From IMG/VR virus record IMGVR_UViG_3300028193_000173, positions 1-38,530 of that record: a stretch of 38,530 nt of DNA. One strand, given 5' to 3'. A program made the position numbers and the translations under genes. The notes below the pieces were generated by a model. It had not been told where the DNA came from, did not search any database, and saw only the letters and a program-made list of their open reading frames with translations. This DNA comes from a virus. Positions 37,762-38,530 of this stretch are shown piece after piece (position 1 is the stretch's first letter; each line of letters begins with the position of its first letter).

Positions 37762-38530
37762 GTGTCGGTCGCAAGTAGCGTCATCGAGTTATTACAATGC
37801 CCACCTCAGGGCGGTGGCGGTGTTGTAGTACCCGCAATCGTCGGTGTCGAATGGAACCATAACACCGATACGTGGCGTCACATCGATGAGTACGGGAACA
37901 CAATTTCGAACATCTCGTCGTACCACTTCGATAAGCACCCGATTTGGGGCAGTATGAAACGCTGCACGTTGACCGCAGACGGCACTGCCACGTTCGGCGC
38001 GAACGCACGCGGCGACGGGCTCGATCTCACGGGTGCATCGGGTCGCGTCATGGTACATATCCCTAAGTTCTGGTACAAGACGACCAGCCCGTCAACGAAC
38101 GTGTATCGTTGGTGGGTATCGACTTGTTCTTATGAAGGGTTCGCAGTCTACCCGGCTTTTTATCAACGTGGCGGGGTTGAGCGTAACCAGATATACCTCA
38201 TGGCATACGCAGGTGACTTCGACTACGATGGTGCGGACGAGGCTTACGATGCAGCACACGAGAAGCTGCACAGTCGCACGGGCGCGCAACCGCTGACGGG
38301 CGGCACATCAACGAACCAAGCGTTCTGGCGCATACCGATAGACACCCTAGCGAACGAGCCCACAATTGGTGATGTCGTTGCGGGCACCGCGGGCGGATTC
38401 ATTATCCAGGATTACCTCAAGACGGGGGGGTCATGGGGCGGCGGCGGCGCGGGCGATACCGCGCTCATCTGGCTACGTAAGCCGAACGATGATAGCTGTG
38501 GTATTATTAATACTGATACGCTCACGAATA
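37762..38530 (+). CDS. tail-fibre-like protein, cut by the window end
   Basis: Open from GTG 37762 to the end, 256 codons with no stop. GVEWNHNTDTW, GRVMVHIPKFWYKTTSP and STCSYEGFAVYPAFYQRGG closely follow a widespread phage tail-protein domain, in which MV-IPKFYY and GF--HPAF precede a C-type-lectin/FGE-like receptor-binding fold. The glycine run GGGSWGGGGAG-like near the end is a loop. It likely recognises the host cell surface. The 3' end lies outside the window. Confidence 0.7.
   Translation, partial: MSVASSVIELLQCPPQGGGGVVVPAIVGVEWNHNTDTWRHIDEYGNTISNISSYHFDKHPIWGSMKRCTLTADGTATFGANARGDGLDLTGASGRVMVHIPKFWYKTTSPSTNVYRWWVSTCSYEGFAVYPAFYQRGGVERNQIYLMAYAGDFDYDGADEAYDAAHEKLHSRTGAQPLTGGTSTNQAFWRIPIDTLANEPTIGDVVAGTAGGFIIQDYLKTGGSWGGGGAGDTALIWLRKPNDDSCGIINTDTLTN

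Overview
The window reads as part of the genome of a tailed (HK97-fold, Caudoviricetes-type) virus of an archaeon. Phage-like evidence is a terminase pair, a portal, a minor head protein, HK97-type prohead proteases, a scaffold-like protein, a decoration-like protein, a major capsid protein and a tail-fibre-like protein. Archaeal evidence is an Alba chromatin protein, strong archaeal TATA boxes of the form AAGGTTTATATA or CCTTTATATA, and an IS605-type right-end sequence of a kind I recall from methanogen-related archaea. A euryarchaeal host from the methanogen/ANME group is plausible, partly because thyX is known from viruses of ANME-1 archaea, but the host is inferred. Almost every gene lies on the + strand, usually with ATGA-type stop/start overlaps, so most of the window is probably transcribed as long operons.

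Layout. 1-534: a 24-nt tandem repeat array and an AT-rich/polypyrimidine leader. 535-2602: alba and two glycosyltransferases. 2599-8148: head module 1 (zinc-finger protein, terminase small and large subunits, portal, minor head protein carrying an intein, prohead protease). 8145-9205: two proteins of unclear role. 9202-21737: a large glycan/metabolic cassette of DUF115 proteins, GT-A transferases, a CMP-sugar synthetase, an SGNH hydrolase, an SDR, a dehydroquinate-synthase-like cyclase, two methyltransferases, a radical SAM enzyme, an NDP-sugar epimerase, a Gfo/Idh/MocA oxidoreductase and a GmhA-like isomerase. It is interrupted by two IS605-type remnants. 21734-21952: the only minus-strand gene. 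22057-26998: a second cassette started by a leader element copied from the left end (small membrane protein, CMP-sugar synthetase/cupin fusion, secreted transglutaminase-like protein, lysine-aminotransferase-like enzyme, transaldolase, ThyX, KdsC-like phosphatase). 26995-28165: a small protein, a structured RNA candidate, a second prohead protease and a zinc-binding protein. 28272-32983: two tRNA genes, small early-type genes, TGTACAA operator-like repeats, a promoter-rich non-coding stretch and a DNA methyltransferase. 33090-38530: head module 2 and tail start (scaffold-like protein, decoration-like protein, major capsid protein, virion proteins, and a tail-fibre-like protein cut by the window end).

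Working interpretation. The virus carries about 25 genes for making, activating, modifying and transferring unusual sugars or cyclitols. Transaldolase, GmhA-like isomerase and the sugar-phosphate cyclase could all draw on heptulose phosphates. The SDR, Gfo/Idh, aminotransferase, methyltransferases and cupin would tailor the product, the two CMP-sugar synthetases would activate it, and the GT-A, GT4 and DUF115 proteins would transfer it. Likely targets are virion proteins or the host surface. The most unusual points are the mini-intein placed at the conserved HPN-C motif of the minor head protein, a canonical A-AAA-AAC slippery site joining two frames of a DUF115 gene, isolated omega-RNA/right-end sequences without tnpB, two divergent prohead proteases, and several repeated regulatory motifs.
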